From contig CM030945.1 in assembly GCA_018136815.1 (NCBI GenBank), forward strand, positions 1,675,171 through 1,739,170: DNA of 64,000 bases, written 5' to 3'. Numbering within the stretch: the first letter of the stretch is position 1; each line of letters begins with the position of its first letter. Both the position numbers and the translations under genes were made by a program. Positions 10,194-21,800 of this stretch are shown here, piece after piece. This DNA comes from Isochrysis galbana (lineage: Eukaryota; Haptophyta; Isochrysidales; Isochrysidaceae). The notes below the pieces were generated by a model. That model was not told the DNA's origin and made no database searches. It saw nothing but the letters and a program-made list of their open reading frames with translations.

Positions 10194-12311
10194 CTACCGG
10201 TGGTGTAAGAGCGCGGAGCGCCCGAGGCCCTTTCGAGGCAGGGTGACCAACCCGAGACTCGCGATCCGCTGCGTGGCCGCCCCGAACCTCACGCAGGGCA
10301 CGCGCCATGAGCGCGGATTAGCCAGTGTCCACAGCCATTTGGCTGGTTGATAAACCGCATGCAAGATCCTCACGCTATTTGCATGGACCTTTTCGGCGAT
10401 GATGCGCGGCGCGCTGCTGGCAGCATGGTAGAGCGAGCCCAGAAGCTCGCCAGCGTCGTACCTCAAGCGATCGAACCATCCCGCCCAGCCTACCTTGCGT
10501 GCTTGGGACTTGAGCCCCTTACTCGCAAGCTCCACTGATGCGTACACGCCCACCCAGACAAGCATGCGCATCGCCACCGGCCCGAGCACCGAGATACGCA
10601 GCAGCTGGCTCGCCCGCCGCAGCAGGTAGTGGCGTCGGTAATAGCGCAAGCGCGAGACGCGATCGCGGATTTCGTCGCGGCGGGACTCGACATCTGCAAG
10701 TGCGCGGTGCCACCGCCTGGACACTGCCATTCGTAACCGGTGGTAGATGCGGAAGGGTGAGCGCTCTAGGATGGCCTTCGTGTTGGCCCGGTGGACGTGC
10801 TCGCTGATCATGCGGTTGAGTTGATCAGCACACTCGACAACCGACATGTGGTTCGCATCGACAATCTCGAGGTCAGCGTCGATGGCGTCGGCGGTCATCA
10901 CCGCATTAGACCTGCCGAGTGAGGGCTGCGTGAGAGAGGGGTCGCAGCGCGGGCGTGCTTGGGCAGGGTGAGCAGTCACGGCCCATGAATTGATGAGCAG
11001 CACGCCGGTGCCGCTGCGCGAGGCGATGACTCACGGGTGGATGATGACGTCGTGGTCACCGTGAGCCACCAACTTTGGGACGTCAGTCGTCCGCAGCACT
11101 TGCAGGTCGCGTGGAGTCATCCGATGGGAGAGCACGGCTGCAATTTGCGAGCCGAGGCCTGGGCAGCCGCCCGTCGACTGACGCGAGCTCAGATACTGTC
11201 TGAAGAGCCGGTCATACACAGTCTCGCCCGACGTAGAATCAGCCATCTCGAGAAAGGCGCGGTTGTAGTGGCAGTGCAGGTCGATATGCGTGCGCAGCTC
11301 GTGCGAGCGCACAAATGGGATGCGTGCGAGGAGGTTTAGGCCGGCGATGGTGGGCAGCCGCCGAAAGAAGCCGCCGGTGTGCGTCGAGATGAGCACGAGC
11401 GACTTGATCCGGTGCGCGAAGCGCGCGGCGAGCTTCATGGCAACCATACCACCGAGCGAGAAGCCGACAATGTGCGCCCGCCGCCAGCCCAGGTGGTTCA
11501 TGAGGTGAATCGTATCCTCGGCCATCGCATCCGTTGTGTACGGCCCGTCAGGCACCTGTGTGGCGCGGCGGCTTCACGATGAGGAATGGAGCGCAGCTGC
11601 GCGGGCGGCAGCGCCGTCATGCCTTGCGGGGCGCACCGAGCTCATCCCGGTGCCCCGGTTGTCAAAGACGCAGACCTGGTGGCTAAGCGCCAGGTGATCG
11701 ATTTGCCGCTGCCAGGCGTCGTGCGAGGCGGCGGTGCCCATGATCATGACAACCTTGCTCTGAAGACGGAGGCACGATGGCACGTAACAGATGAGGTGAG
11801 GCGAGCAGGCGTGCGAGGCCCATGCGCCTGGCCAGATTCCTATAGTGCAGCTCGCGGGACCGCACAAAGCTGTGCCTTGCTGCATGTCCCCGCAGGCGCC
11901 CGCCAGGAGGACTGTTGTGCAAGACCTTGGCCGTGGCTTGGCTGCATGATGGAATGTGGCCGGTCGCTAGTGTACGGCGTGACGTGTGTGTCATGTAGCT
12001 CTGAGTGTGAGTGTGGGCAGTTTGAGTGTGGGCGCGCGGCGGCGGCGGGGTGGGGGTGGGGGGCGTTGTGCGGCAGTCACGGGCCACGCGAACCGAGTGG
12101 GGTGGAGGTGTTTGCGTGCGTGCGCGAGTGCGTGCGTGTGTGTTCCGCACGTGCTCCTCCGCGGACTCACCCTGCCTGCACCGTACGTCCTGTAGTAGAG
12201 TGCGACATCCTTCTGGTCGATGCGGTTGTGGAAACGGCATACAGAGCGAGAGGAGGGGAGGGCTGAGAGGGCTGAGAGGGGCAGAGTAAGGAGGAGGGAG
12301 AGGGTATGCAT
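10194..12311 (-). CDS. Alpha/beta-hydrolase fold protein (at least four exons)
   Basis: Minus-strand exons inferred from GT-AG borders: about 12171-12311 (5' limit uncertain), 11637-11759, 11035-11555, and 10911 downward to the stop near 10194. Spliced in frame they give 'ALYYRTYGAG' joined to 'KVVMIMGTAASHDAWQRQI', then 'VCVFDNRGTGMSS', the nucleophile elbow 'GFSLGGM' (Ser), 'VAHGDHDVIIHP' (acid region) and 'VDANHMSVVE' (His region). This is the order of the Ser-Asp-His hydrolase core. The natural substrate cannot be told. Intron 3 (10912-11034) removes an in-frame TGA, which supports the model. After the His, a basic, helical extension of roughly 200 residues has no recognised domain, and its last part may be intron read-through. 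A CT-rich (sense) tract precedes the gene. Confidence 0.75.
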
Positions 12312-13250
12312 TGGGCTCGCACACGGTCCTCGCTAAGAGGAGGGTGGGGGGTTGGGCGGGGGGGGAGGAGGAGGACTGCTACCCCGAGGGGGGAAGGGCG
12401 GGCGGGAGGGGGAGAGAGAGGGGGGGGAGGGAGGGGGGAGGAGAGGAGAATGGCGTCCTTGGTTCAAAGCGGAGAGAGCGGGAGGAATTGCATGGGGAAA
12501 AGCAGAGATAAGGGGGAGAGAGAGATATAGAAACGGGGGAGGAAGGAGGAGCGAGAGAAGAACATCGGGTGGGAGCAGAAGATTAGCGGGAGAGTGGGAA
12601 GGAAGAAGATACGGAGGGGCGTCCCCTCTCAAGAGAGAGAGGGAGGGAGAGAGAGAAGGGGAGAGAGAGAGAGAGAGAGAGAGAGAGGGCGTGCTGGACT
12701 GGAAGGTCTGGAAGGGGGGCGCGCGGGGTTGGGGGAGAGGGGGGAGAAGGGAGAGGGGGGGGGGCGGTTGGAGCTCTCTAGCGAATTTGGCCGGCCAGTT
12801 GAAGAATAGGGGGGAGAGGAAGGGAGGGAGGGGGGGAGAGAGAGAGAGGAGAGAGAGAGAGGAGAGAGGAGAGAGGAGAGAGAGGGGGGGGGGGGGGGGG
12901 GGGGGAGAGTAGAGAGAGTCCGCGCCGACGACGCGGGCGGACGGATCGTCGGCGCTCTCCCTGCGTATAGATTAGAGACGGAAGAGTGCAAACTTTCTCT
13001 CATCTCCGTCGACTACGGTCTCTCGAAAGAAGGGACCCCACCACACCAGCCGAGAGAGTAGGAGGGTTTGTTAGGGAAGAAGAGAGAGAGAGGAGAATGT
13101 CCCTCTCTCTCTTCTCCCTCTCCACCGGACACTTCTCTCTCTCTCTCTCTCAAATCCTCTCTCTCCGTGCTGCTCTCTTCTTCCTTCAACTTCTCTCTCT
13201 CCCCCCCCCCCCCCCCCCCCCCCCAACTCCCATCTCTCTTCGCTCCTTTC
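12312..13250. repeat. GA-rich block followed by CT-rich block
   Basis: Plus strand is GA/G-rich at about 12340-12905, ending in a run of G, and CT/C-rich at about 13090-13225, ending in a run of C. A non-repetitive 180-bp centre lies at 12910-13080. The GA block is a pyrimidine tract on the sense strand of the hydrolase gene to its left. All long frames here are repeat products. Confidence 0.75.
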
Positions 13251-14100
13251 GGTGACGTCAAAGACACACGGCGGCCGCGCCCCCCTTCCCTCCCCCTCCC
13301 CCTCCCCTCCCCCCTCTCCACCCCAAGAGAAGAACAGCGAGAACAGCCGCTGCTACACGCAGGGCGACAGCAACGTGAGAGAAGCGGCGCGCAGCGCGAG
13401 GCTCCTTGGCGACGGAGCGCGCTCTCGGAGGAGCGGCCTCTCTCGCTCTGGTTCTCCCTGAGCTTCCCTCCCTCTCCACGCGCAGACTGCTTCAGCGCTC
13501 TGCTACTACAATACTTTGAGTATAGAAGGAGTTGGGAGGCCAAGCTCCCCTACTCCTACTGAACGCTAATCTGTACCATATTCTACCATATTCTCCTCTT
13601 GGCACGCCAAAAAAAAACAAAAAAATCTGAAGATTCTGGGCTACACACCTACTATTGACGGGAACCCCCTTTACTACCAACACCGCCCTTAACTTCCCTT
13701 TCTCCACCTCTTTCCCTGCCCCCCTTCGTTCCTTTTTCTTCGGTTTCCGGGGTCCGGCCTCGGTGCGCTACCTAAGGCCTGGTTCGGAGTGTGGGGGCCG
13801 GGCAGGCCTTATGGGTCATTGCCTTTGACATGCCTGTCCGCCCGGTCTCGCGTTGCTCATCTTGATTTTGCCGGAGCCGTGGTGCCGCTATTGGTCCTTT
13901 TTGTCGTTGCCTCGTCGGCTTATTCGCCTGTATTTAGTTGCTTCTTGGGTTCTTCGACGGCGTGTGCTAATTTCAGCTTGGTGGCTAGTTCAACCAGTTC
14001 CTCGCTGGGTTTGATCCCACCCTTGTTGTTCATACTGAAGACGGGCCTTAGGTCGTTTAAGTCTATCCTTTTCTTGGGTTGCCTACCCATGCCCGCCTGG
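13251..14100. other. Intergenic, includes non-LTR element 3' end (minus)
   Basis: Nothing coding is recognised. An A-rich run at 13606-13625 followed by 'tctgaagattctgggc' is a third terminus of the minus-oriented non-LTR family also seen at 350 and 4258. Bases 13640-13830 resemble its 3' untranslated sequence. The remainder to 14100 is unassigned. Confidence 0.45.
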
Positions 14101-14839
14101 TGTCAGAGTAAGGCTCATCTCACTCTTGGAGATTGCCTGCGAGGGCGCGCCGGCAGCTAGCGCGGAATGCGGTTCTTGCGGGGAGCTCATGGAGCTTTCC
14201 TCGGGGTGACTACGGGCATGGTGATCGACGCACGACGCACGACGCACGGAGGGCGCGGAAGTGCGGAAGGAGGCTTGTAGGGGGTGGTGGCAGGCGACTA
14301 GGGGTGGCTGAGGCGCGTGCTTGACTTGTATTGACTCGTTGACTCGGGGTATAGACTCGGGAACTCGGGGGGACTCGCGTGGGAACACGGTGGGACTCGA
14401 CGAAGTTGAAGTTGCTACAAAACCGCTCACAAGAAACCAAAAACCAAATTCCTTGGGCTTAGAAGACTAACGTTGTCAGAGCAAGGCTCATCTCACTCTT
14501 GGAGATGGCCTGCGAGGGCGCGCCGGCAGCTAGCGCGGAATGCGGTTCTTGCGGGGAGCTCATGGAGCTTTCCTCGGGGGTGACTACGGGCATGGTGATC
14601 GACGCACGACGCACGACGCACGGAGGGCGCGGAAGTGTGGAAGGAGGCTTGTGGGAGGTGGTGGCAGGCGACTGGGGGTGGCTCAGGCGCGTGCTTGGCT
14701 TGTATTGACTCGTTGACTCGGGGTATAGACTCGGGAACTCGGGGGGACTCGCTTGGGAACACGGTGGGACTCGACGAAGTTGCTACAAAATCACTCACAA
14801 GAAACCCAAACCCCAACGACCTTGGGCTCAGAAAACTAA
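14101..14839. repeat. Tandem pair of TGTCAGAG-family repeats
   Basis: Two consecutive units, 14101-14473 and 14474-14839, each start 'tgtcagag', share the 'gcgcgccggcagctagcgcg' block and end 'actaacgt'. They differ by small indels. The same family occurs at 45861-46190 and, reversed, at 52975-53201, there continuous with a further 350 bp. A start with TG and no coding content would fit LTR-type or nonautonomous element DNA (inference). Confidence 0.85.
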
Positions 14840-15200
14840 CGTAAACACTCCGGAATCATACGATAAACAAACCCTCCCCGTGCGACAAAGGCTGAGGTCG
14901 CGATCGCTCGTCATGCGCGAAGAAATACGGAAAGAGAGCGCAAAACTACGCAAACGAAGGGTTCAAACTATCGTTAAAGTGAAAACTCGTCCGCTGAAGC
15001 CAACGCGGAGGGTCGAGGAGAGGTCCAAACTCGCGCGGGGGGGGGGGGAATAATATAACGGCCGGAGGCGACGGATGGCACGCCGAGAGGAAGAACCTGC
15101 CGCGGGGGGCGAGGGACCGAGGGCACGGCGGGGCAGCGTGGGAGGGCGCGAGGGTGATCTCGGAGCGAGATCGCGTCCTTTCCCTCGCGGAGCGCAGAGA
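14840..15200. repeat. Mosaic flank of the gypsy element: A-type and C-type segments
   Basis: Bases 14840-15050 ('aaacactccggaatc' onward) match 23521-23715 in the same orientation, just outside the other LTR. Bases 15058-15185 match 46424-46565 and the reverse of about 52615-52745. The junction lies at 'ataatataacgg', which also occurs at about 24038-24050 but there leads into a different sequence. The flank is thus assembled from at least two repeat families. Confidence 0.75.
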
Positions 15201-15566
15201 GACCCCCACGGAACATCCTGGGACCGGAGAATGTTTTGGACGAAACTTCCCTCCGTCGGCCGAGGAGAGGAGGACGGAGAGAGAGAGAGAGAGAGAGTCT
15301 CGCAGAGCAACTGCGGAACGAGAAGTCGAAGTCATGCCGGTTTATTACCTTAAACGAGCCAACAATTATAGTAACAGCAAAAACAAAATTCGAATCGCAA
15401 ATTTCGAGACCAAAATCTGCAAACCTGGACTTGAGACCATGGGGAATCCGAATCTGTGTGTCTTGTGCGTCAGTGGCAACACGGGGAACTGTTCAATTGT
15501 AATTGTGAGCGCGTACCTTACACGAATATTCATGCCTACAGCCTTCAGATGGGCAGGAATACAACA
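15201..15566 (-). repeat. 3' LTR of the gypsy element
   Basis: Direct repeat of 23151-23515, containing a GA microsatellite (about 15270-15298). Its sense (minus) strand also holds the ATG-containing frame that starts the polyprotein in the other LTR. Confidence 0.85.
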
Positions 15567-15823
15567 CCCCCCGACTTAAATCGAGACGTCTCCCGATGTC
15601 GAGCCAAGAGAGTTCATTTAACCATACGAGACGAGAGACTTAGAAGAGGAGGATTAACCCATGGATCCAAAGCGAGCACAAAATCGGCAGCTTAGCGCGG
15701 CGGCCCCCGATTTCGTACGCCACGTCCTACCACGTTCTCCCTTTTACAGGAGTTTTGCTCGGGCAGTTGCGCTGGGTCAGGCGCTGACGCGACGCTAATC
15801 ATCCACTTCCGGTCGACTTAGCG

Positions 15824-18800
15824 CTACGATTGTGAACGAGAACGAGTACGACTCGAAGGCAGATCAGGAGGAGTACGACTTGTCTCTTGAATTCGACGTG
15901 GAATAACTTGATTGGATTGGGAACTTGAGCTTGGACTTGAAGAGGAGTCTACAGCGGAGTGAGCTTGGGGTTGAACCGGACGGCGGTCGAAAGTGGTGTC
16001 GTACGACTCAACTAGATCAGCACAACGCCGAAGCAACTCAATTCGAGACTCCCAAGTAGCTTCAGAACGAGGATAGCCGCGCCATTTGACGAGATACTTG
16101 AATGAAACTCCATCGCCCTTGCGATCGAGTAACTCTTCGACCAAGTACTCATCTTCAGCGAGCGGAGACGAATCGGTGACGGTGAAGTACGGACGAAGAT
16201 TGGAAATGTGAACTTCATCCTTGACTTGACGATTTTCGAGATCGCGTAGACGGTAGCGAGTGGCCGAGATGGCTTCTTCTACTCGGTAGGGACCGGAGTA
16301 GAGATATTGAAGTTTGTTGGCGTGGCCAGGGATTCGACGACAAACTCTGTCTCCTGGTTTGAAGGTGACACCGAGTTTAGACTTTTGAGAGGCGGAGCGC
16401 ATCGATTCGCGTTGGGCTTCTTGAGTACTTTCGAGGGCGGAACGCCACGACTCGAGAAGCTTCTTATTGAGCTCGGTGGCGTAAATGACGGCATCGGACG
16501 GAGGCCTAGATGGAAGGAACTCGAGAACAGGAGCAGGGTCAGCAAGTTGAGCTGGAAGACGAAGCTCCCGACCGAACAAGATAGCCGCGGGTGACTTGGG
16601 TACGACGCGACCGGCGGTCGCTCGCATAGACATGAGAAGAAACGGAAGGTGGTCGACCCAATGGGCGCCGCCTTCATTGGAGACTCGAGTCATCGTGAGG
16701 AGAGTTTGTTGAGCTCTTTCCACTAGCCCTACGCCTTCGTGGCGATAGGCTTCAGTAGTGCTCAAGTCCGTGCCAGTCGCTTTGAGAATTAGGTCCACTA
16801 ACCGAGAGCAAAGATTCGAGCCGGCGTCGGTTCGAAGTTGGCGAGGGACTCCATAACGAGATACGATGAGACGCATGAAGACGTCCAGACATTTTGCGGA
16901 CGAGGGGTTACCGTTGCAAGGCTCAGCTTCAATCCAACGAGAGAGAGAATCGACGAAAACAATCAGCTTATCAAAACCGGAGCGGCCGGATACGAAATCG
17001 TGGGTGGGAGCCATCGAAAGAATATCGCAATAGACGACGTCGAAAGGATAGGATCCGATAGAAAGACCGGATGGATGGGCGAGCGGTCGCGGTAACGGTT
17101 TGCCAAGAGTGCATTCATGGCACTCTCGAACGTACTCCGATACAGAGGCGGATAGGCCAGGCCAGTAAACTCGAGAACGAAGTAGGGTAGTCATCCTTGT
17201 CGCACCTGGGTGACCAAGGTGGTCATGGTAGGCGCGGAGGTACGTGTCACGAAGGGACTCCGGAATGTATAAACGAAGAGGAGCCTCTTCCGCCTTTGAG
17301 GATCGGTAGTAGAGTAGGCCATCGCGAAGCAGGAATCGGGACCTTTTCTTCGACGACGAGCTAGAGTCGATCGAAGGGGAAGCTTTCGGAAGGATCGACC
17401 CGAGTTCAGAAATGATCGAGCTAGCGAACTCGTCGGTAGAGAGCGCTTGACGCAATTCGTCGGCATGAGGCACGCCCACATCGAGATACGAGGAGGTAAT
17501 CGACTCCGAAGATTCCGATGCTTGACGAGCGAGCCTATCGTTTGCTTGTTGGCGGCGAGCGGTGAGGGTGGATGACGTAACCGCGGCGGCAACTATGTCG
17601 TGAATTTCGGAAGAATCGAAAGAATGGACGTCACTCTCCTCGAGATGGAGAGGATCGTGATCGGGCTCGAGAGCAACTAGGCGGGATAAGCCGTCGGCGT
17701 CCCAGTGAGTGACTCCAGGTTTGTGCACGACGTCGAATCGATATTCGGCTAGCTTCAGGACCCATCGCATGAGGCGCGAGGCTGGACCACCGGTGACTTG
17801 ATCTTTCATCGTGTGAAGCCAGCGCAAAGCTGAATGGTCTACGACGAGGGTGAAGTGGCGACCCCAAAGATACGGCCTCCAATTTCGGATCGATTCTAGC
17901 GCTGCTAGAAGTTCGATTTCAGTAACTGTCCAATGGCGCTCAGCCGGACTCAAACTACGACCGTAGTATGCAACAACGCGCTCTCTCCCTTCGTCGTCTT
18001 TCTGAGCAAGGACGCCGGCGATGCCGAGCTTGCTAGCACCGTCGGTCTTAACGAGGAAAGGACGGTCGTCTCGAGGAGGTGCGAGTACGGGTTCTTCACA
18101 GATAGCTTGCTTGAGATCTTCGATAGCCTGGCGACAGGCTTCTGTTTGCGACTCGACCGGGACATCGCACCCTTTCCGCGTGAGAGCGGTTAACGGCGCT
18201 GCACGGATCGCAAAACGGCGTATAAAACGGCGGTAGTACGAGCACAGTCCAAGGAAAGAACGGACGGCTTCGATAGAGTTGATTTGGGTAGGGTCGATTT
18301 TCGAGACGGCTTCCACTTTCTTGGGATCCATCCGAAGACCTTCACGCGAAACAACGTGGCCGAGATATTCAGCCGAGGTGGCAAAGAAAACGCATTTCGA
18401 CATCTTGCAAGTGAGGCCCGCCCAGATGAGACGTTCCAAGACAAGATCAAGACGGTGTAACATTTGTTGGAATGACGACTCTTCCCTGGCCTGCAGCGAG
18501 TCACCTACGCCTGTCGACCAGGCGCCGACATCATCCAAGTATGGCATACAAATCTCCCATGCCAGCCCACCGAGAACGGCGTCCATGAGGCGGCACATAT
18601 ACGAGAGACCGGATTGAACACCAAAAGGCAAGTAATTGAACTCGTACTTGCCGCGATGAGTAGTGAACGCGGTGATATGTTTATCGGACTCTTTGATCGG
18701 TATACCCCAGAAACCAGATGCCAGGTCCAGGGTGCAAAGGAATAGAGAATCAAGGTTGCCTTGGCCGGACGACAATCGGTCGATGGCTTCTACCGTGAGG

Positions 18801-21800
18801 GGAAGAGGGCTGTCCTCTAGACGAAGCTTGGAGTTGACGTCGCGATAATCTACGCAGAAACGTACGGAGCCATCCTTCTTAGTGACTAGCACGACTCGAG
18901 AGGCCCACGACGAATTTGATTTCCTAATGATGCCCGCGGACTCCATCTTGCAAACTTCGTCCTCTATGATCTTCTCACCCTCTCGTCCAACTCTAGACGG
19001 TGCGTGGCGGTGAGCTTCGGCTCCGGGGTTGAGCGGTAGCTCTACCTCCATCACGTGAGTGTGATTCGGGTTGGTCGGGTCAATTGCGAAAGCAGCGATA
19101 CGTCGGGCCAGTAGACGACGAACTTGTTCACGTTGGGGCATCGAGAGACGGCCCTCGGGGTCGATCTTGGCTGCCTCGAGGAGCTTACATTGGTCCTCGT
19201 CGAGCGACTCAATCACATCCGGCGAGTTAACGTCACCGACGCGGCGATAAGTTCCAGCGTGAATCTTGAATCGAACCTGTAACGAAGCTACAGGATGGAA
19301 CGACGGAAGATGTAGAGGTTTGGGGTCAGTATTGACCACCGTAATCGCGATGGTGTGGTTGGAGTTCGGCCTCTCTACTTGAGGGATGACGAGAGGAGAG
19401 CTATCGATCGTTTCACGCGTAGGTAGTCGGTCCACGAGCATGGCGCAATCTTCGTGTTCTCGAAGAGCTAGTGGAATTCGGACGTGAAACGTTGCCCGAT
19501 GATAGGCCGGGATCGTGATAGGTTCGTGGGTATATAGGAGGTACTCGGAGCCACATGATGCCGGCGCTTTGGCGGCAAACTCATCGGCCGTGTTGAAGAG
19601 AGGCTCGGAGACTAGCTGGTTGTCGTTTTCGGCGGCCTGAGGCCCTCGGAAGAAGTCAGTCGTAATTGGGTTCGCGGAGGTCGGACAGACTTGTGCACAA
19701 GTCAGGCTGACAGGGACCATCGCTATCGGTGACGTCGAGACGCGAAAGATCGGCGGGGCGTCGGGGCTTGGACTGCCATTAACCTCAAGAGGAGCCACCG
19801 TGGATGGAGCACCGAGGGTGATAGAGCCGTCCGCGCTGTCGGAGGCGAGCTGAATCGAAGCGGCGTGCGTGGCTAAGAAGTCGTTCCCGAGCAGCAGCAT
19901 CGGGTTGCCTTCAATCACCATGAACGTATGACGAAAGAGAAATCCACCGACGGAGAAGACGATTCGAGCCTTGCCTCGCGTGATAAGAGGCAGGCCGTCC
20001 GGACCGTGAAGCGGTGTCACTACGGCTTGTGGCAGCCGCTCGACGCATGCGTCTTTGGGTAGGCTGGACAAGAGGGAAGTGGTCACGACCGACGGGCCAG
20101 CTCCGGTGTCAGCGAGTGTGCTGTTGACCGTGAGAGCGGAGTCGGCTAAGATAACTCCTTCTTTGCCGGTAGCCTCGCCGGAGCGGCAGACCACTAGGTC
20201 TCGAACATATAGGCAATGCCTTGGGTAGGCAGATGGTAGGGTATCCACGACGCTATCCGGTCGGTGCGCGGTCACGTGTGCGATGGTGTCGGACGGGGAC
20301 GGGGTTGGTCGACAGCGTGGTTGCTCGGGTGAATTCGTCGTCGTGGTGATCGTCGTCTCTTCGGGTAATCCGACTGCCGCTATCGTGGCAGAGGGTCTAG
20401 AGGCGTCGTCCTCGTTGGTAGCGGTGCAGGGTGATAGCTTGGGACTAGTGTATCCCAGGCCTCTCTTGTCGGTGGGGTGCCTCGGGTGGTCGGACATCTT
20501 TTCCCAATCTTTCTCGAGACGGGCTTGGGCTTCTGTCTTGGGTCTTCGAACTAATGAGGCTAGCTCTTCGGCGCGGATGCCTTTGGCTTCCACGAACTCG
20601 ATCGGCGCTCGGACGGCAGCGGCGAGGTCGGATTCCTCGTCGGCGTTTCGTCCGGCTAGAGCTTGCGCTCTTATTTCGTCAGCGGTTTCGAGCGTGACGT
20701 TGGACCATTTCTGGTCCCCGTTCACTCCGAATGATTGCCATTGTTGGCGCCGCTTCCGGAGAGTCGTCGGCGTCGTCGGACGCGGCGAGCTCGCGCGTGC
20801 CGGAGGCGGGGCGGTCCATGGAGAGAATGGGTCGTGGAGTGTAGACTCGGAGGCGTGGAGTGGCGTGTCGTTGTCGTGGTTATCGTGGGTTTCTTTTTGG
20901 TCTTCGTGGTTGTCTGACTCGGGAGTAGATGGACGGGAAACAACGGGGTCGGAAGAAACTTCACTCGTTTCCCTCCCCCTCTCATAACGATGAAGAGCCG
21001 ACCACGGCTCGTAGGCGGTAGCCTCGGTCGAGCTAAGTGAAGGCCGGTCCAATAGGCTGCACCGCGCGCAAGCGAGTAGCTCTAACGCGGACAATTTCTT
21101 CGTCGACGTCTGGTCTCGCTGTTGGCTCAAATGTCGAAGAAGAACCGGCATCCAATGGATCGCCATCGCTCCAGCTACACCGACGTAGGTGCGGCTGCGA
21201 AGAGCGCCACGGTGCGGTGAAGGAGAGAGGTTAGCCATGGCCGACTCACGGCCATCCACGACGCAAGTTGGCTGGAGGGGCGGCAGCCCTTTGGTGAGGT
21301 ACAACCCGGTGGCTTTCTGGTGTCCAGTGCCGTGCTCCCAGGGTTGGACGAATTGGGTCGGGGTCAACCCCCCGACTAAACGGCGAGCTTCCGCATGCAT
21401 CCGAGGGTTCTCAACCGCTACAAACGGAGCAGTGGCGGAGGCCATTGACTTGAAGACGCGGGCGGCCGACTCAAGAGCGGCACGACGTCCGGGTTCTTGG
21501 GAAAGCCATTGGCTGCTGGCGGCGGAGAGGTACGTGCAGGGCGGGTGGGCGATGACTAGGTCCCAACCTAGGTTTTGGACATGAAGCGCGTCGCCTTGGA
21601 AGTGGGGCACGTAGTCAATCTCGGAAGGATATAAATCGCACGTAGCTACATCAGCTCCGGCGAGTAGGAACATGGAGGAGACGACGCCGCTAGTCTCACC
21701 AACGACGAGAACTCGTGGGGCGTGACAGCCAGAAGTCAGCCCGTCTTGGACTTGTTGACTCGTCTTCGTGAGCTCAGCGCAAAGCTCATCGAAGTGCTTG

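Noticed and set aside
11029-11035. In-frame TGA in the hydrolase considered as a recoded stop (selenocysteine or read-through)
   Set aside because: It overlaps a canonical GTGAGT donor, and splicing to the AG at 10912-10914 restores the expected 'HPSNA...ANHM' hydrolase sequence, so an intron explains it.
12352-12912. Long Gly/Arg/Glu frames in the GA-rich block
   Set aside because: Repeat products; all reading frames of such tracts stay open by composition.
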